A stretch of 64,000 nucleotides of DNA. Source: Pseudomonas migulae. Lineage in GTDB: Bacteria > Pseudomonadota > Gammaproteobacteria > Pseudomonadales > Pseudomonadaceae. A program made the position numbers and the translations under genes. The notes under the pieces were generated by a model. The model made no database searches, was not told the origin of the DNA, and was given only the letters and a program-made list of their open reading frames with translations. This document shows positions 1 to 7,819 of the stretch, piece after piece (the stretch's first letter is position 1; every line of letters starts with the position of its first letter). The DNA lies in contig NZ_JALJWR010000001.1 of assembly GCF_024169315.1 (NCBI RefSeq), positions 5,878,501 to 5,942,500 of the forward strand, read 5' to 3'.

Positions 1-1323
1 TTGGAAACGGCCGAAAACGTACTGTTTGCCGTGGCCTACGTGCCAGTGCAGCAGAAGCGACGCAATATCCCGCCGCTGCAGATCGGCAACAACCTGACCC
101 GCAACTTCCTGGTGGTGTTCGACGGTGCCCAGGCGCTGACCGGCGTCACGATCGATGCCAACACCTGGCAGCATGACTTCACTGTGCGCCTGGCCGGCAT
201 CGACGAGCGCGAGCGGCAGAGCAACCGTGACGTGTTCGGTCGCGCCTGTTTCTTCGGAAGTTCGCTGCAGGTGGAAAAGGTCGGCAGCGTGTACCAGGTC
301 AAACTGGGCACCGCTTACCTGGAGGGCATTCGTATCGTGAGTTCGGCGGCCGTGCCGATCGTACCGCCGGCGCTGCCGACGACCGCGTGGGTGGATGTGT
401 CGCTGCAGCGCCAACTCAGCGATGTGACGGCGAGCTGGCAAGTGGTGTTCGGTGCAGCCAAAGCCGATTACACCGACACGGCCGGGGTGCGTCACTACTG
501 CATACCACTCGCCGACCTGGTTAACAGCGCGACCATCACCGATCGGCGTTCCGTGGAGCCTATCAATGGCTCCTTGGTCACCCATTTTGCCGCCCGTATC
601 GGGGACTACGCCAACTTGCGTGCCCGGGCGACGACCAAGGACGACGTGCTGTTGGGCAATATCCCCAACGCCATCAGCGACGACGAGAACACCAACAGCA
701 GCGTGATCCTGGCCACCACCAAGGCCGTCAAGTCGGCTACTGCGCTGCTTTGGACGGCCATCGCCAATATCGTGTCGGGGGCTACCGTCGTCGGGAAGGC
801 GACCAAGTTGGCAACCGCCAGGAAAATCACCCTGAGTGGTGCCGTTGTCGGGGAGACCACATTCGACGGCTCTGCCGATGTGACGCTGACGGCTGTCGGC
901 ACCGTAGCCACCGAGATCTCCGCCGGTACTGCAGAGATAGCATCCATTACGCGCACCAATGCGGGCGTCAATGACACTGCATTTATCACCCCCAAAAAAC
1001 TACGCTGGGGCGTCGCCTACAGCCTGGGAATGAATGGCTACATCGTGTTCCCGAGCTGGCTGGGAGGCTTGGTCATCCAGTGGGCGAACATCATGGCCGG
1101 CAGTGGATCGACCGACTTTGTGAGCACGGGCAACGCCTTTCCCATCGCCTTTCCCGAAATGGTGTTCGGCATGCTCGCCACCGTCAAACATGGTGCCGCG
1201 ATCGTAGGTAACTGGGGCTGCTATGGCATCGCCACCAGCACGTCTCAATTCACTGTCGTGATCGACGGTAGTAACTCCGCAACCATCGACCGCAACGCGT
1301 TTGTCGTCGCGTTCGGGAAGTAG
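1..1323 (+). CDS. Phage tail-collar fibre protein, 5' end outside window
   Basis: Tail fibre that would contact the host surface. Residues about 25-230 of the visible part look like the phage tail-collar fibre family (DUF3751): GIDERERQSNRD and VFGRACFFG near residues 66-86, RATTKDDVLLGN near 209-220. After that comes a fibre-type repeat (KLATARKITLSGAVV, TTFDGSADVTLTAV), and the end is a short beta-rich tip. The reading frame is open at base 1 and the usual N-terminal collar segment seems partly missing, so the TTG at base 1 is probably not the start. A tail-fibre assembly-like gene follows 8 bases downstream. The family call is from memory of the motifs; the host receptor cannot be told. 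Confidence 0.8.
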   Translation: METAENVLFAVAYVPVQQKRRNIPPLQIGNNLTRNFLVVFDGAQALTGVTIDANTWQHDFTVRLAGIDERERQSNRDVFGRACFFGSSLQVEKVGSVYQVKLGTAYLEGIRIVSSAAVPIVPPALPTTAWVDVSLQRQLSDVTASWQVVFGAAKADYTDTAGVRHYCIPLADLVNSATITDRRSVEPINGSLVTHFAARIGDYANLRARATTKDDVLLGNIPNAISDDENTNSSVILATTKAVKSATALLWTAIANIVSGATVVGKATKLATARKITLSGAVVGETTFDGSADVTLTAVGTVATEISAGTAEIASITRTNAGVNDTAFITPKKLRWGVAYSLGMNGYIVFPSWLGGLVIQWANIMAGSGSTDFVSTGNAFPIAFPEMVFGMLATVKHGAAIVGNWGCYGIATSTSQFTVVIDGSNSATIDRNAFVVAFGK

Positions 1324-1331
1324 GCCTAAAG

Positions 1332-1802
1332 ATGACTCGCTATTTCAGCCCCTCGACCCTTGGCACCTACATTGACAGCATTCATATGGCGATTCCGGCA
1401 GACGCCGTAATCATCAGTGACGCTCTGTTCGCCGAAGTGGTGACCAATCGTCCGGCAGCCAAACGCCTTGCGCCTGGCCCTGATGGCTTGCCCGTGCTGG
1501 TCGATCTCCCGCCACCGACCGAGCAGCAGTTGATCGCGGAGTTCACCAACACGGTGCAAAACTGGATGGACTCCAGTGCCCAGCGGTTCGGTTATGACGA
1601 TATCGGCAATGCCATCACCTATGCCGAAGAACCGGCGGTGCCCAAGTTTCAGCGTGAAGGGCAGGCGTTTCGTGCGTGGCGGTCGGCCTGTTGGGAGTTT
1701 TGTTATGCACAACTCGCAGCCGTAAAAAGCGGTGAGCGGGCAATGCTCACCCCGCAGGATTTGGTCGCTGAACTGCCGCTTTTGGAATTCGCCAATGATT
1801 AA
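1332..1802 (+). CDS. Tail fibre assembly-like phage protein
   Basis: 156-residue protein directly behind the fibre gene and overlapping the next gene by 8 bases. Tail fibre chaperones of the Tfa type sit in this position and help the fibre fold or attach. The sequence (PPPTEQQLIAEF near residue 59, then a helical stretch and an aromatic segment FRAWRSACWEFCYAQL near 112-127) fits the small helical assembly proteins in Pseudomonas prophages, but I recognise it mainly by context. It could instead be a minor virion component. Confidence 0.6.
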   Translation: MTRYFSPSTLGTYIDSIHMAIPADAVIISDALFAEVVTNRPAAKRLAPGPDGLPVLVDLPPPTEQQLIAEFTNTVQNWMDSSAQRFGYDDIGNAITYAEEPAVPKFQREGQAFRAWRSACWEFCYAQLAAVKSGERAMLTPQDLVAELPLLEFAND

Positions 1803-2724
1803 CCCCTGGGCACCGGTGACCATGCGCTGGCCCGAACAGGCTACCCAGTGGATGGACGGCTTGGGCGCGGCCAAGGATCTGGCCGGCGGCGAGCTGGCCA
1901 GTACCGCGTTACGCCTGGCCAGCCTCAACGGAATGACCAGCACCAACCCGGGGCCAGTCGGCGCCGCTGCAGAAAGCGCGATCGCTGCCGGCCGTGCTGC
2001 AATGACCCAGCAGATGGGCGAGGCGCCGGCATGCCTGGTGGTGACGCCATTTCAAAGCGGCATTGGTCAGGGTCGAGGAAACCAACGTTTCCTGTCAGCA
2101 CCGAACCTGCTGCAGCAGCTGGCCAGCAAACTGACCGATGGAACCGACACTGGTCGCCCAACCGGGCCGCAATACGCGCTGTCGCTGCTGTTCCTGGGCA
2201 CGAACTTCGGCCAGTGGGCCGACACGCTGTCGCGCTTCAATGCGTTGCTGCCGATTCCTGACCTGGTGCGCGCTGAGCGTCGGGCGCGACACCTGTCGAC
2301 GCTGGAGACGGAAAAGTGGGTGATCCCCAGTTCTGGCCCGTTGCCGCGCTGGCAAACGCTGCCGCTTGAGCGATGCACCGTGGTCAAGGCTGCCAAACAG
2401 TCGATGTCGGGCCAACTGGCGGTGCTTGAGGGTTATGCGGCCGACAGTTCGCCAATGGGCGAGCTCGCCGCGTTGGCCACACGCAAGGCAGCCCAGCAGC
2501 AAGGCCGTGATCAGCAGTTGAATGACCTTAAGGCGTTGCTCGCCGGCGGAACAGCAGACGGCAGCACGCGCGCACGGCTGATCGGTCCCGGTGATGTCAA
2601 CGAGCTGCGCCGATCGCTGCTCGAGGGCGATGCCCCGGGGCACGAATGGGTGCTGTCCGCCGGCGTGCTGTTGGTGGGATCGCCGGAAGGGTTGAGCTTT
2701 GTGCGCGAATTGGTGGGCCTATGA
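1795..2724 (+). CDS. Phage tail/baseplate-associated protein, function unknown
   Basis: 309 residues if started at the ATG at 1795, which overlaps the end of the upstream gene (translational coupling); an upstream in-frame ATG at 1732 would only add residues inside that gene. The N-terminal third is Ala/Gly/Met-rich and helical (TQWMDGLGAAKDLAGGELAS). The rest is mixed, without transmembrane segments or a catalytic motif I can name. Its neighbours are fibre and baseplate genes and it overlaps the next gene by 4 bases, so it is very likely a structural or assembly protein of the tail. I do not recognise the family. Confidence 0.6.
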   Translation: MINPWAPVTMRWPEQATQWMDGLGAAKDLAGGELASTALRLASLNGMTSTNPGPVGAAAESAIAAGRAAMTQQMGEAPACLVVTPFQSGIGQGRGNQRFLSAPNLLQQLASKLTDGTDTGRPTGPQYALSLLFLGTNFGQWADTLSRFNALLPIPDLVRAERRARHLSTLETEKWVIPSSGPLPRWQTLPLERCTVVKAAKQSMSGQLAVLEGYAADSSPMGELAALATRKAAQQQGRDQQLNDLKALLAGGTADGSTRARLIGPGDVNELRRSLLEGDAPGHEWVLSAGVLLVGSPEGLSFVRELVGL

Positions 2725-3266
2725 CGTTGCTACTAGACGGCGAGCAGATCCTCGGCAAGAAAATGAAGGTCACCGCCAACCTGCGCATCGAAGCCGATGA
2801 CATGTCGGGGCAGACCAGCAGCACCGACAAGGGGCACAAGGGATTCAAACCCAAGACCCTGGCGGTCACGCTGATGATCCCCTTTGCGGACAAGGACCAG
2901 TTGCGCACGCTGATGCGACTGGCCGAATCCACGGCGAGCGGTGGCCAGCTGAAGAAGTACCGCATCGTCAACGACACCGCCGCCGCGTTCGGCATCCGTG
3001 AGGTCGAGTTCGCGGAAGGTGTCAGCGCCCGGGAGGACGACTCGCTCAACGCCTGGCAGGTGCAGTTCACCCTGTCCGAAAAACTCTCCAACCCCGAACG
3101 CGTGGAAAACCGCCGTGCCGGCAACAGCGTAGCCAAACAATCCGCACCAGGGCAAGCCGTCGCCGGCGACGGTGCCGGCGGTGCTGATGGCAAAGGCGAG
3201 GAACTGTCGGGCTTTGAAGCCACGCTTAAGAAGCTCGACAACTACCTGGGCGGAACGCCGCAATGA
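2721..3266 (+). CDS. Phage baseplate complex protein (small)
   Basis: 181 residues. The ATG at 2721 overlaps the previous stop by 4 bases and the 3' end overlaps the next start by 4 bases, so the genes are translated as a chain. Residues 1-130 form a beta-rich domain (GKKMKVTANLRIEADDMSGQ, then KPKTLAVTLMIPFADKDQL) of the kind annotated as baseplate complex protein in Pseudomonas prophages. The C-terminal 45 residues are low-complexity Ala/Gly/Pro followed by a Lys-rich helix, perhaps a linker to a partner. The exact place in the baseplate is unknown. Confidence 0.6.
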   Translation: MTLLLDGEQILGKKMKVTANLRIEADDMSGQTSSTDKGHKGFKPKTLAVTLMIPFADKDQLRTLMRLAESTASGGQLKKYRIVNDTAAAFGIREVEFAEGVSAREDDSLNAWQVQFTLSEKLSNPERVENRRAGNSVAKQSAPGQAVAGDGAGGADGKGEELSGFEATLKKLDNYLGGTPQ

Positions 3267-3973
3267 GCATGAAGCTGCACAAGGTGCTGACGATCAATGG
3301 CACCGTTTACCCGCTGGTCAAAGAGGACGTCCGCCTCGATCTGAAAAGCCCCGGCCGGGCGACGTTCACCATTCAGGCCGGCACCGCTGTAAAGGGCCTG
3401 GTGATGCTCGATGTCGGTTACAACGACGCCCCGCTGCAGCGCCACTTCATCGGCTACGTTGAGCGATCGACCACGGCCTCGAGCACCGAGCAGGTATTGG
3501 CCTGTCGCGAGCTCGCCGCGATCCTGGCCAACCCACTGCCGCTGAACCTGCGTCATGTGGACCTGCAGGCAGTGCTGGCCGAGATCAGCACGAAGACCGG
3601 GCTGCGGTTTCGTGTGCCGGACCAGCCCTATGCGAAGGTCAAGGCACCGTACTTCTATGGACTGGCCACCGGTTACCAGGCGATGGACAGCCTGGCCACG
3701 GTGTTCAACATCCCCGACTTTATCTGGCAGCAGCAAGGGGACGGCGAGGTGTTTGTCGGCAGTTGGGCGGACAGCTTCTTTGGCGCCCGGGGACCGCTGC
3801 AGCTACCGGCCGAGCTGTTCGACGGCTACCAGAGCAATCAAAGCGCGATGGTCGCGGCCCTTCCCGGGTTGCGACCAGGTGCATCGATCAACCAAGGCGA
3901 TCGGATCACGTCCGTGACGCTCGCCGGCAACCAGATGGCCATCCGATGGAAGACGCAATCCGCCGCGCAGTAG
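3263..3973 (+). CDS. Phage baseplate hub-like protein
   Basis: 236 residues, beginning 4 bases inside the upstream gene and ending 28 bases inside the spike gene. Beta-rich sequence with VRLDLKSPGRATFTIQAG near residues 23-40 and a segment around residues 85-135 (CRELAAILANPLPL, VLAEISTKTGLRFRVP) that resembles hub proteins of the gpD / Mu gp44 type, which sit at the centre of the baseplate and hold the spike. Position directly before the spike supports this. Recognition is by motif style and context, not by a decisive signature. Confidence 0.6.
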   Translation: MSMKLHKVLTINGTVYPLVKEDVRLDLKSPGRATFTIQAGTAVKGLVMLDVGYNDAPLQRHFIGYVERSTTASSTEQVLACRELAAILANPLPLNLRHVDLQAVLAEISTKTGLRFRVPDQPYAKVKAPYFYGLATGYQAMDSLATVFNIPDFIWQQQGDGEVFVGSWADSFFGARGPLQLPAELFDGYQSNQSAMVAALPGLRPGASINQGDRITSVTLAGNQMAIRWKTQSAAQ

Positions 3974-4917
3974 ACCGGCAATTCCCTGAACTGAGTGGCG
4001 GTTACCACTTGCCGCGCTTTGGCCGTGTGGTGGCCGTCCCTGATGCGCCTGCAGCGCCTGGACTGTGTGACGACTTCCGGCCACGCTTTGGCGTCGACGT
4101 CGAAGTGCTGCTGCCCGATGGCGAACCAGATCCGGACCTTCCGATCCTCCACAGCCTGCCGTTACCGGCACCGATGGGGGGACAGGAAGCCGGCATGTTC
4201 GGCTTTCCGGAGGAGGGCACCACCGTAGTGATCAGCTTCGCCTATGGAATGCCAAACAAACCCTTTATCACGCAGATTCTGCCGCACGGCCTGAGCCTGC
4301 CCCGGGTGCCGAAAGGCGACCAGGTGTGGCAACACAGCGAAGCCTGCCAGCAACGCGTCGACGCCGAAGGCAACTGGCTGCGCCAGACAGACGGGAAGAT
4401 CCAGGACAAGGCGATCGAGCGCGAAGTCGAAGCCCTGGACAACACCGAAAGCTTCCAGAATCACACCAGGACGGTGGACGACCATTCGACCGAGTCGGTG
4501 GGGGGAATCAAAACGATCGAGGCGCTGGGTGCACTCAAGCTGGCGTCCGGCGGATCCGCGAGCCTGGCGGCGGTGGACGATCTGCACCAAGCCACCGGCC
4601 GCGACCTGAACCTGGTGGTGGGGCAGAAGCATAACGCCACGGTGGGTGGCGACATGCAGGAGAAGATCAAAGGATTACGTAGGAGTGTAGCCGGCATAAG
4701 CCAGTGCCTGGTGGCGCCGAAAAATCACGTTGGGTCAGAATCGGTGAACATCTTCAAGGTGCTCTGCGACACACTGGATTTGATTGAGCAGATGGCCACC
4801 CAGATCTCCGGCCATGTCCACGGTTCCAGTCCAGTACCCGCAAACTCTACGAGTTTCATCGCCGAAGCAACCGAAGCGGCGGTGCTTTCTACATCCCTGA
4901 AAGCCATCACATTTTGA
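3946..4917 (+). CDS. Phage baseplate spike protein (gpV / Mu gp45-like)
   Basis: 323 residues from the ATG at 3946. The N-terminal region (residues about 25-110) has the OB-fold look of baseplate assembly protein V: PRFGRVVAVPD, then LPLPAPMGGQEAGMFGFPEE and GTTVVISFAYGMPNKPFI. The middle is a repetitive beta-helix-like stretch. The C-terminus has GHVHGSSPVPANS, a HxH-containing piece similar to metal-binding spike tips. Such proteins form the membrane-piercing trimer under a contractile tail. This is the last tail gene before the strand switch; the usual downstream W/J/I baseplate genes are not in the window. Confidence 0.75.
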   Translation: MEDAIRRAVDRQFPELSGGYHLPRFGRVVAVPDAPAAPGLCDDFRPRFGVDVEVLLPDGEPDPDLPILHSLPLPAPMGGQEAGMFGFPEEGTTVVISFAYGMPNKPFITQILPHGLSLPRVPKGDQVWQHSEACQQRVDAEGNWLRQTDGKIQDKAIEREVEALDNTESFQNHTRTVDDHSTESVGGIKTIEALGALKLASGGSASLAAVDDLHQATGRDLNLVVGQKHNATVGGDMQEKIKGLRRSVAGISQCLVAPKNHVGSESVNIFKVLCDTLDLIEQMATQISGHVHGSSPVPANSTSFIAEATEAAVLSTSLKAITF

Positions 4918-4924
4918 TAAGAAT

Positions 4925-6316
4925 TTATTTTTTATCGGTAATGGCTTTGATTATTAACTCAATCGGAGTTGCGGGTGTTGAGTCGGGTATTCCGTTAGTT
5001 TGTGATGGCCGAAAAAGCGCGTCTAGTACTAATTTCATATCTCCATCGCTCGTCAATTTGCCTTCGTTTGAGAGTGCCAAATAAGTGTTGAGCATCGTCA
5101 CCCGCTCTTCCGCGTCCTGTCCTAGATGTATGCTTACATTGTATTGGCGTAAGCATAGCCTTAGCAGGACCGATAAGAGCGCTACTAACAGCGCTGCTCC
5201 AGTCAAATCGGCAATACCGCTTGCAAAAGCAACTTTTTCAATCGTGCTTGTCGTTTCTGCGACTGTTTTTGACTGCTCTTTTATGTCTGAATCTATTGCG
5301 GCATCTGGTTTTTTTTGTGCATTATTAGTCGCTAATACTTGTAGTTCTGCCGGCAAAATTTGGTGTCTTCCAGTAGCAAGCGCAGAAACGCCTCCAAGCG
5401 CGTAATATATGATTGGTGATGCAAATGTTAGCAGTATCGTAAATATAACCGCACAGAACCATCTCCACTTTAATTTATCGTGCTGTATTATTTTTTCGCC
5501 CCAGTAGGTAGCAGCAGCCTGATAAGCCACCTGTGCATGATATGTGTTGTAGGCGTTTTTCAAGTCGTTCCTTGCTGAATCTCCTGCCAGGGCAGCTTCT
5601 TTCCTGACTGCCTCGAAAACCTGTCTGTAGCGTCGAACCCTCCTGCTATGTCTCTTGCTTAGCTTCGTGTTAATACGGCTATACTCATGATTCGTTGCCG
5701 TAAGGATTTCATTGGCTGAGTCTTCCGTACGCGCGATACTTTCCAAGGAGTTTGCAGCTGTTTTTTTAAATTCTTCAACAATGTTTGTTAGAGATTTTTT
5801 TACATTGCCGATAATGTATTCTGCTGCGTTTATGTGTTGAAAATACAAGTAGTGCGCAAGGTGGTATTCGTAAATTGCCGATTTCCTTAATGCTTCTGAC
5901 CTGCCGAATGAGTAGTTGTCATTTTTTGCTGAATCGCTTGTTGCAATCTGCAGGGCGTAATAAGCAACTAAGTCTCCGTGCACATGTTTGGTCTGAAATA
6001 TAAAGGCGCCCAACTCGCCAGTTGACATAACATATTTATCGATTTCTATCGATGATGGGGTTTTAGGGGATGTTTGGGTGTTATATATCGTATCCCTTGC
6101 TGCTTGAACATGGGTATAGTAATACTCACTAGCTTCTTGTGACTTAACGTTTTCTAACCATCCCCATCGTTCAAAGTCCGGCATAAAAAAATTGGTTAAG
6201 TCGTTTGGTTTTATTTTGTACGACTGGTCGAAAGTGCTTACAGATATCTGATTACCGACGTTCACGGCCATGTGTGCTGCGTCCAAGGGGTTGATCTTTC
6301 CGATCCTACAGACCAT
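4925..6316 (-). CDS. DUF6161-like membrane and coiled-coil protein, possible prophage cargo or defence gene
   Basis: 463 residues on the strand opposite to the tail genes and clearly AT-richer than them, as expected for an acquired cargo gene. A long helical, charged N-terminal part (residues 1-275) is followed by two hydrophobic segments, about 284-306 (FCAVIFTILLTFASPIIYYA) and 369-392 (GAALLVALLSVLLRLC). The C-terminal motif SIHLGQDAEERVTMLNTYLA then LVLDALFRPSQTNG is what I recall from DUF6161 proteins. Function unknown. The site between the last tail gene and the attachment scar is one where prophages often carry defence or exclusion genes; that role is inference. The start is uncertain: no clear ribosome site, with an alternative ATG at 6271. 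Confidence 0.6.
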   Translation of the reverse strand: MVCRIGKINPLDAAHMAVNVGNQISVSTFDQSYKIKPNDLTNFFMPDFERWGWLENVKSQEASEYYYTHVQAARDTIYNTQTSPKTPSSIEIDKYVMSTGELGAFIFQTKHVHGDLVAYYALQIATSDSAKNDNYSFGRSEALRKSAIYEYHLAHYLYFQHINAAEYIIGNVKKSLTNIVEEFKKTAANSLESIARTEDSANEILTATNHEYSRINTKLSKRHSRRVRRYRQVFEAVRKEAALAGDSARNDLKNAYNTYHAQVAYQAAATYWGEKIIQHDKLKWRWFCAVIFTILLTFASPIIYYALGGVSALATGRHQILPAELQVLATNNAQKKPDAAIDSDIKEQSKTVAETTSTIEKVAFASGIADLTGAALLVALLSVLLRLCLRQYNVSIHLGQDAEERVTMLNTYLALSNEGKLTSDGDMKLVLDALFRPSQTNGIPDSTPATPIELIIKAITDKK

Positions 6317-7468
6317 AGCTGGCCCAAGCTAGTGATATAGGTCAGAGTCAACATCTCTCTTCGCATTCTCTTAACTATTGTCGCCAGCGCATTGACTAGT
6401 CCTAACTCCGCCGTCCCCCCCTCCTCGTAGAGCAGTACCGGAATGAGCTGGTTGCATTCGTTGTCCTTGGTCGACTGCTTCTGGTCATCGGTTACATCAG
6501 GGGCAGGCGAACCCCTGCACGCCAATCAAATCGGAGTCGGCGAAAAAAAACGACCAGAAAAAGCACTTATCCCCCTCCCGCCGACGGGCTTTGCTTCCGT
6601 TTTTTATGCAAATTCGAATGTAGTGCAAATGAGCCTGTAGCCCAGCCGGGCCGTGGGGCTCTGCAGACGATCGGCAATTTCACAGAGTGCAAGGCTTTGC
6701 AAAGAAGTGCAGTGGCTTTGCACAAGCGCCACGGGGCGGTAGGGATTGCTCGTGCATGTGAGGTGCCCGGGTTACGGGGACTATGGTTGTGAAAACCGTC
6801 TGAAGACGGAGTTTTCGTTTTCCGTACGGTTAGCACCAGGTGCGTTTCTGTGATCGCCGAGCCCAATAGTGAAAGCAGCTGTGAGGCCCAGCCCCTAAGG
6901 TTCTCCGGTGTTTTGCACCATTGCACAATGTCACCAAGAAATTTCTGGATGTCAGTGCCGATGTAGAGGGTGCGACAAATGCAAAAAATAGGGGGCGCTT
7001 GGCCGTTTTTCAGACGTGGGCTGGGGAAAAGGTAATTTTGGTAATCGGGGGATAGAAATGAGCTACAGCCCTTATCGTGCTTTGCTTTCAGTCATTACCT
7101 CAAAGGGTAATTTTAGGTAAGGGGCAGGGTAATATTTTCTGAGGTGCCCTATTTTACTGGGTTTCAGGGCTATGAAGGATTACTCAGTTTAAAGGTAATT
7201 TTCTAACCACATACTTACCTCATTATTACCTTCACAAAACCCTATCAACGTCCCGGCTTTAAAGGCTTCTACCGGCAATGCCTCAACGTATTACCAAAAT
7301 TACCTTTTTCCCATGGGTCAACATAAAACTCAGAAAATGCATGTCGAGACCTCATGCTGCAGCCTGGTGCGTAAATCCATGGGACTGCCATGGGACTGAG
7401 ATCGCCGACGCAGCCAGGCTGCAGCCCTTATAAACCGGGGGGGTATGCTTCGAAATTCGCGAACGGGT
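6317..7468. other. Long non-coding end of the mobile element
   Basis: About 1.15 kb without a convincing gene. 6440-6960 contains many TGCAA/TTGCA words (for example in 6605-6630, 6690-6725 and 6912-6928). 7027-7308 holds the iteron and inverted-repeat cluster listed separately. 7356-7367 and 7414-7425 form a 12-bp inverted repeat (gctgcagcctgg) and 7378-7398 contains ccatgggactg twice in tandem. The short open frames here have no start signals or recognisable protein. The region resembles an attachment-site flank with protein-binding repeats, not coding DNA. Confidence 0.55.
7027..7308. repeat. GGTAAT iteron cluster bounded by a 19-bp perfect inverted repeat
   Basis: AAAAGGTAATTTTGGTAAT at 7027-7045 recurs as its exact reverse complement at 7290-7308. 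Further GGTAAT copies lie at 7106, 7128 and 7194, with ATTACC at 7094 and 7225 and five-base partial copies at 7116 and 7215. This gives about eleven copies in 280 bp on both strands. It lies 160-440 bp from the tRNA-Ser 3' fragment, a spacing that suits arm-type sites for an integrase or excisionase. Other readings: a miniature transposable element, or a replication or partition site. Confidence 0.7.
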
Positions 7469-7494
7469 AGTTTCGAATCTCTCCTTCACCGCCA
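7469..7494 (+). other. 3' fragment of a tRNA-Ser gene, likely attachment-site half
   Basis: The bases read as a T-loop (tttcgaat) followed by an acceptor half ctccttcaccgcca, which is the 3' end, with encoded CCA, of a Pseudomonas serine tRNA (probably the GGA anticodon). No matching 5' half (ggtgaag... with a gtccgagtgg D-arm) is present upstream, so this is a fragment, not a tRNA gene. Fragments of this sort mark the far end of elements integrated into a tRNA gene. The element would then occupy the left side of the window. Confidence 0.7.
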
Positions 7495-7510
7495 AATTCG
7501 ATGTAACCAG

Positions 7511-7545
7511 AACCCCTGATTTCGAAAGAAGTCAGGGGTTTTGTG
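7511..7545 (+). terminator. Terminator behind the tRNA-Ser fragment
   Basis: Perfect 9-bp stem aacccctga (7511-7519) / tcaggggtt (7532-7540) with a 12-base loop and a T/G tail. Weaker outer pairing (accaga / tctggt) extends it. This looks like the original tRNA transcription terminator retained next to the 3' fragment. Confidence 0.7.
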
Positions 7546-7819
7546 GTTTCTGGTGCCTCAAAAAAGAAATCGCCGCTCGACAGGGTGGCAATCTGCCAAC
7601 GCGTGGTATATTGGATCCATTCGTGATCCGGAGCTGAAGCTCCGTAGTAGATTTTTAAAGGAAGTTGAATACGACGTTAGTCTGAAATGCCTTACAACAA
7701 GGACGTACACGCGCTGAAGGGAGAAGCGCAAGGGCAAGATCAAATTCTTCTCCACCTCTTTGCGTTTATTTTCCTGGAAACGGTTTGCTTGGGAAAGCTT
7801 TGAGGGTGCACATTTTTTT
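7546..7819. other. Spacer before the phosphoramidate operon, possibly holding a gene remnant
   Basis: No complete gene. A plus-strand frame from about 7566 to 7722 reads through without a start codon (including WYIGSIRDPELKLRSRFLKE) and stops at TGA, which could be the tail of a decayed gene; I do not recognise it. The opposite-strand frame at 7558-7755 has no family features. No sure promoter can be named, but the operon start must be served from here. Confidence 0.3.

Noticed and set aside
7469..7494. A complete tRNA-Ser gene
   Set aside because: Only the T-arm and 3' acceptor half are present; no D-arm or anticodon arm upstream.
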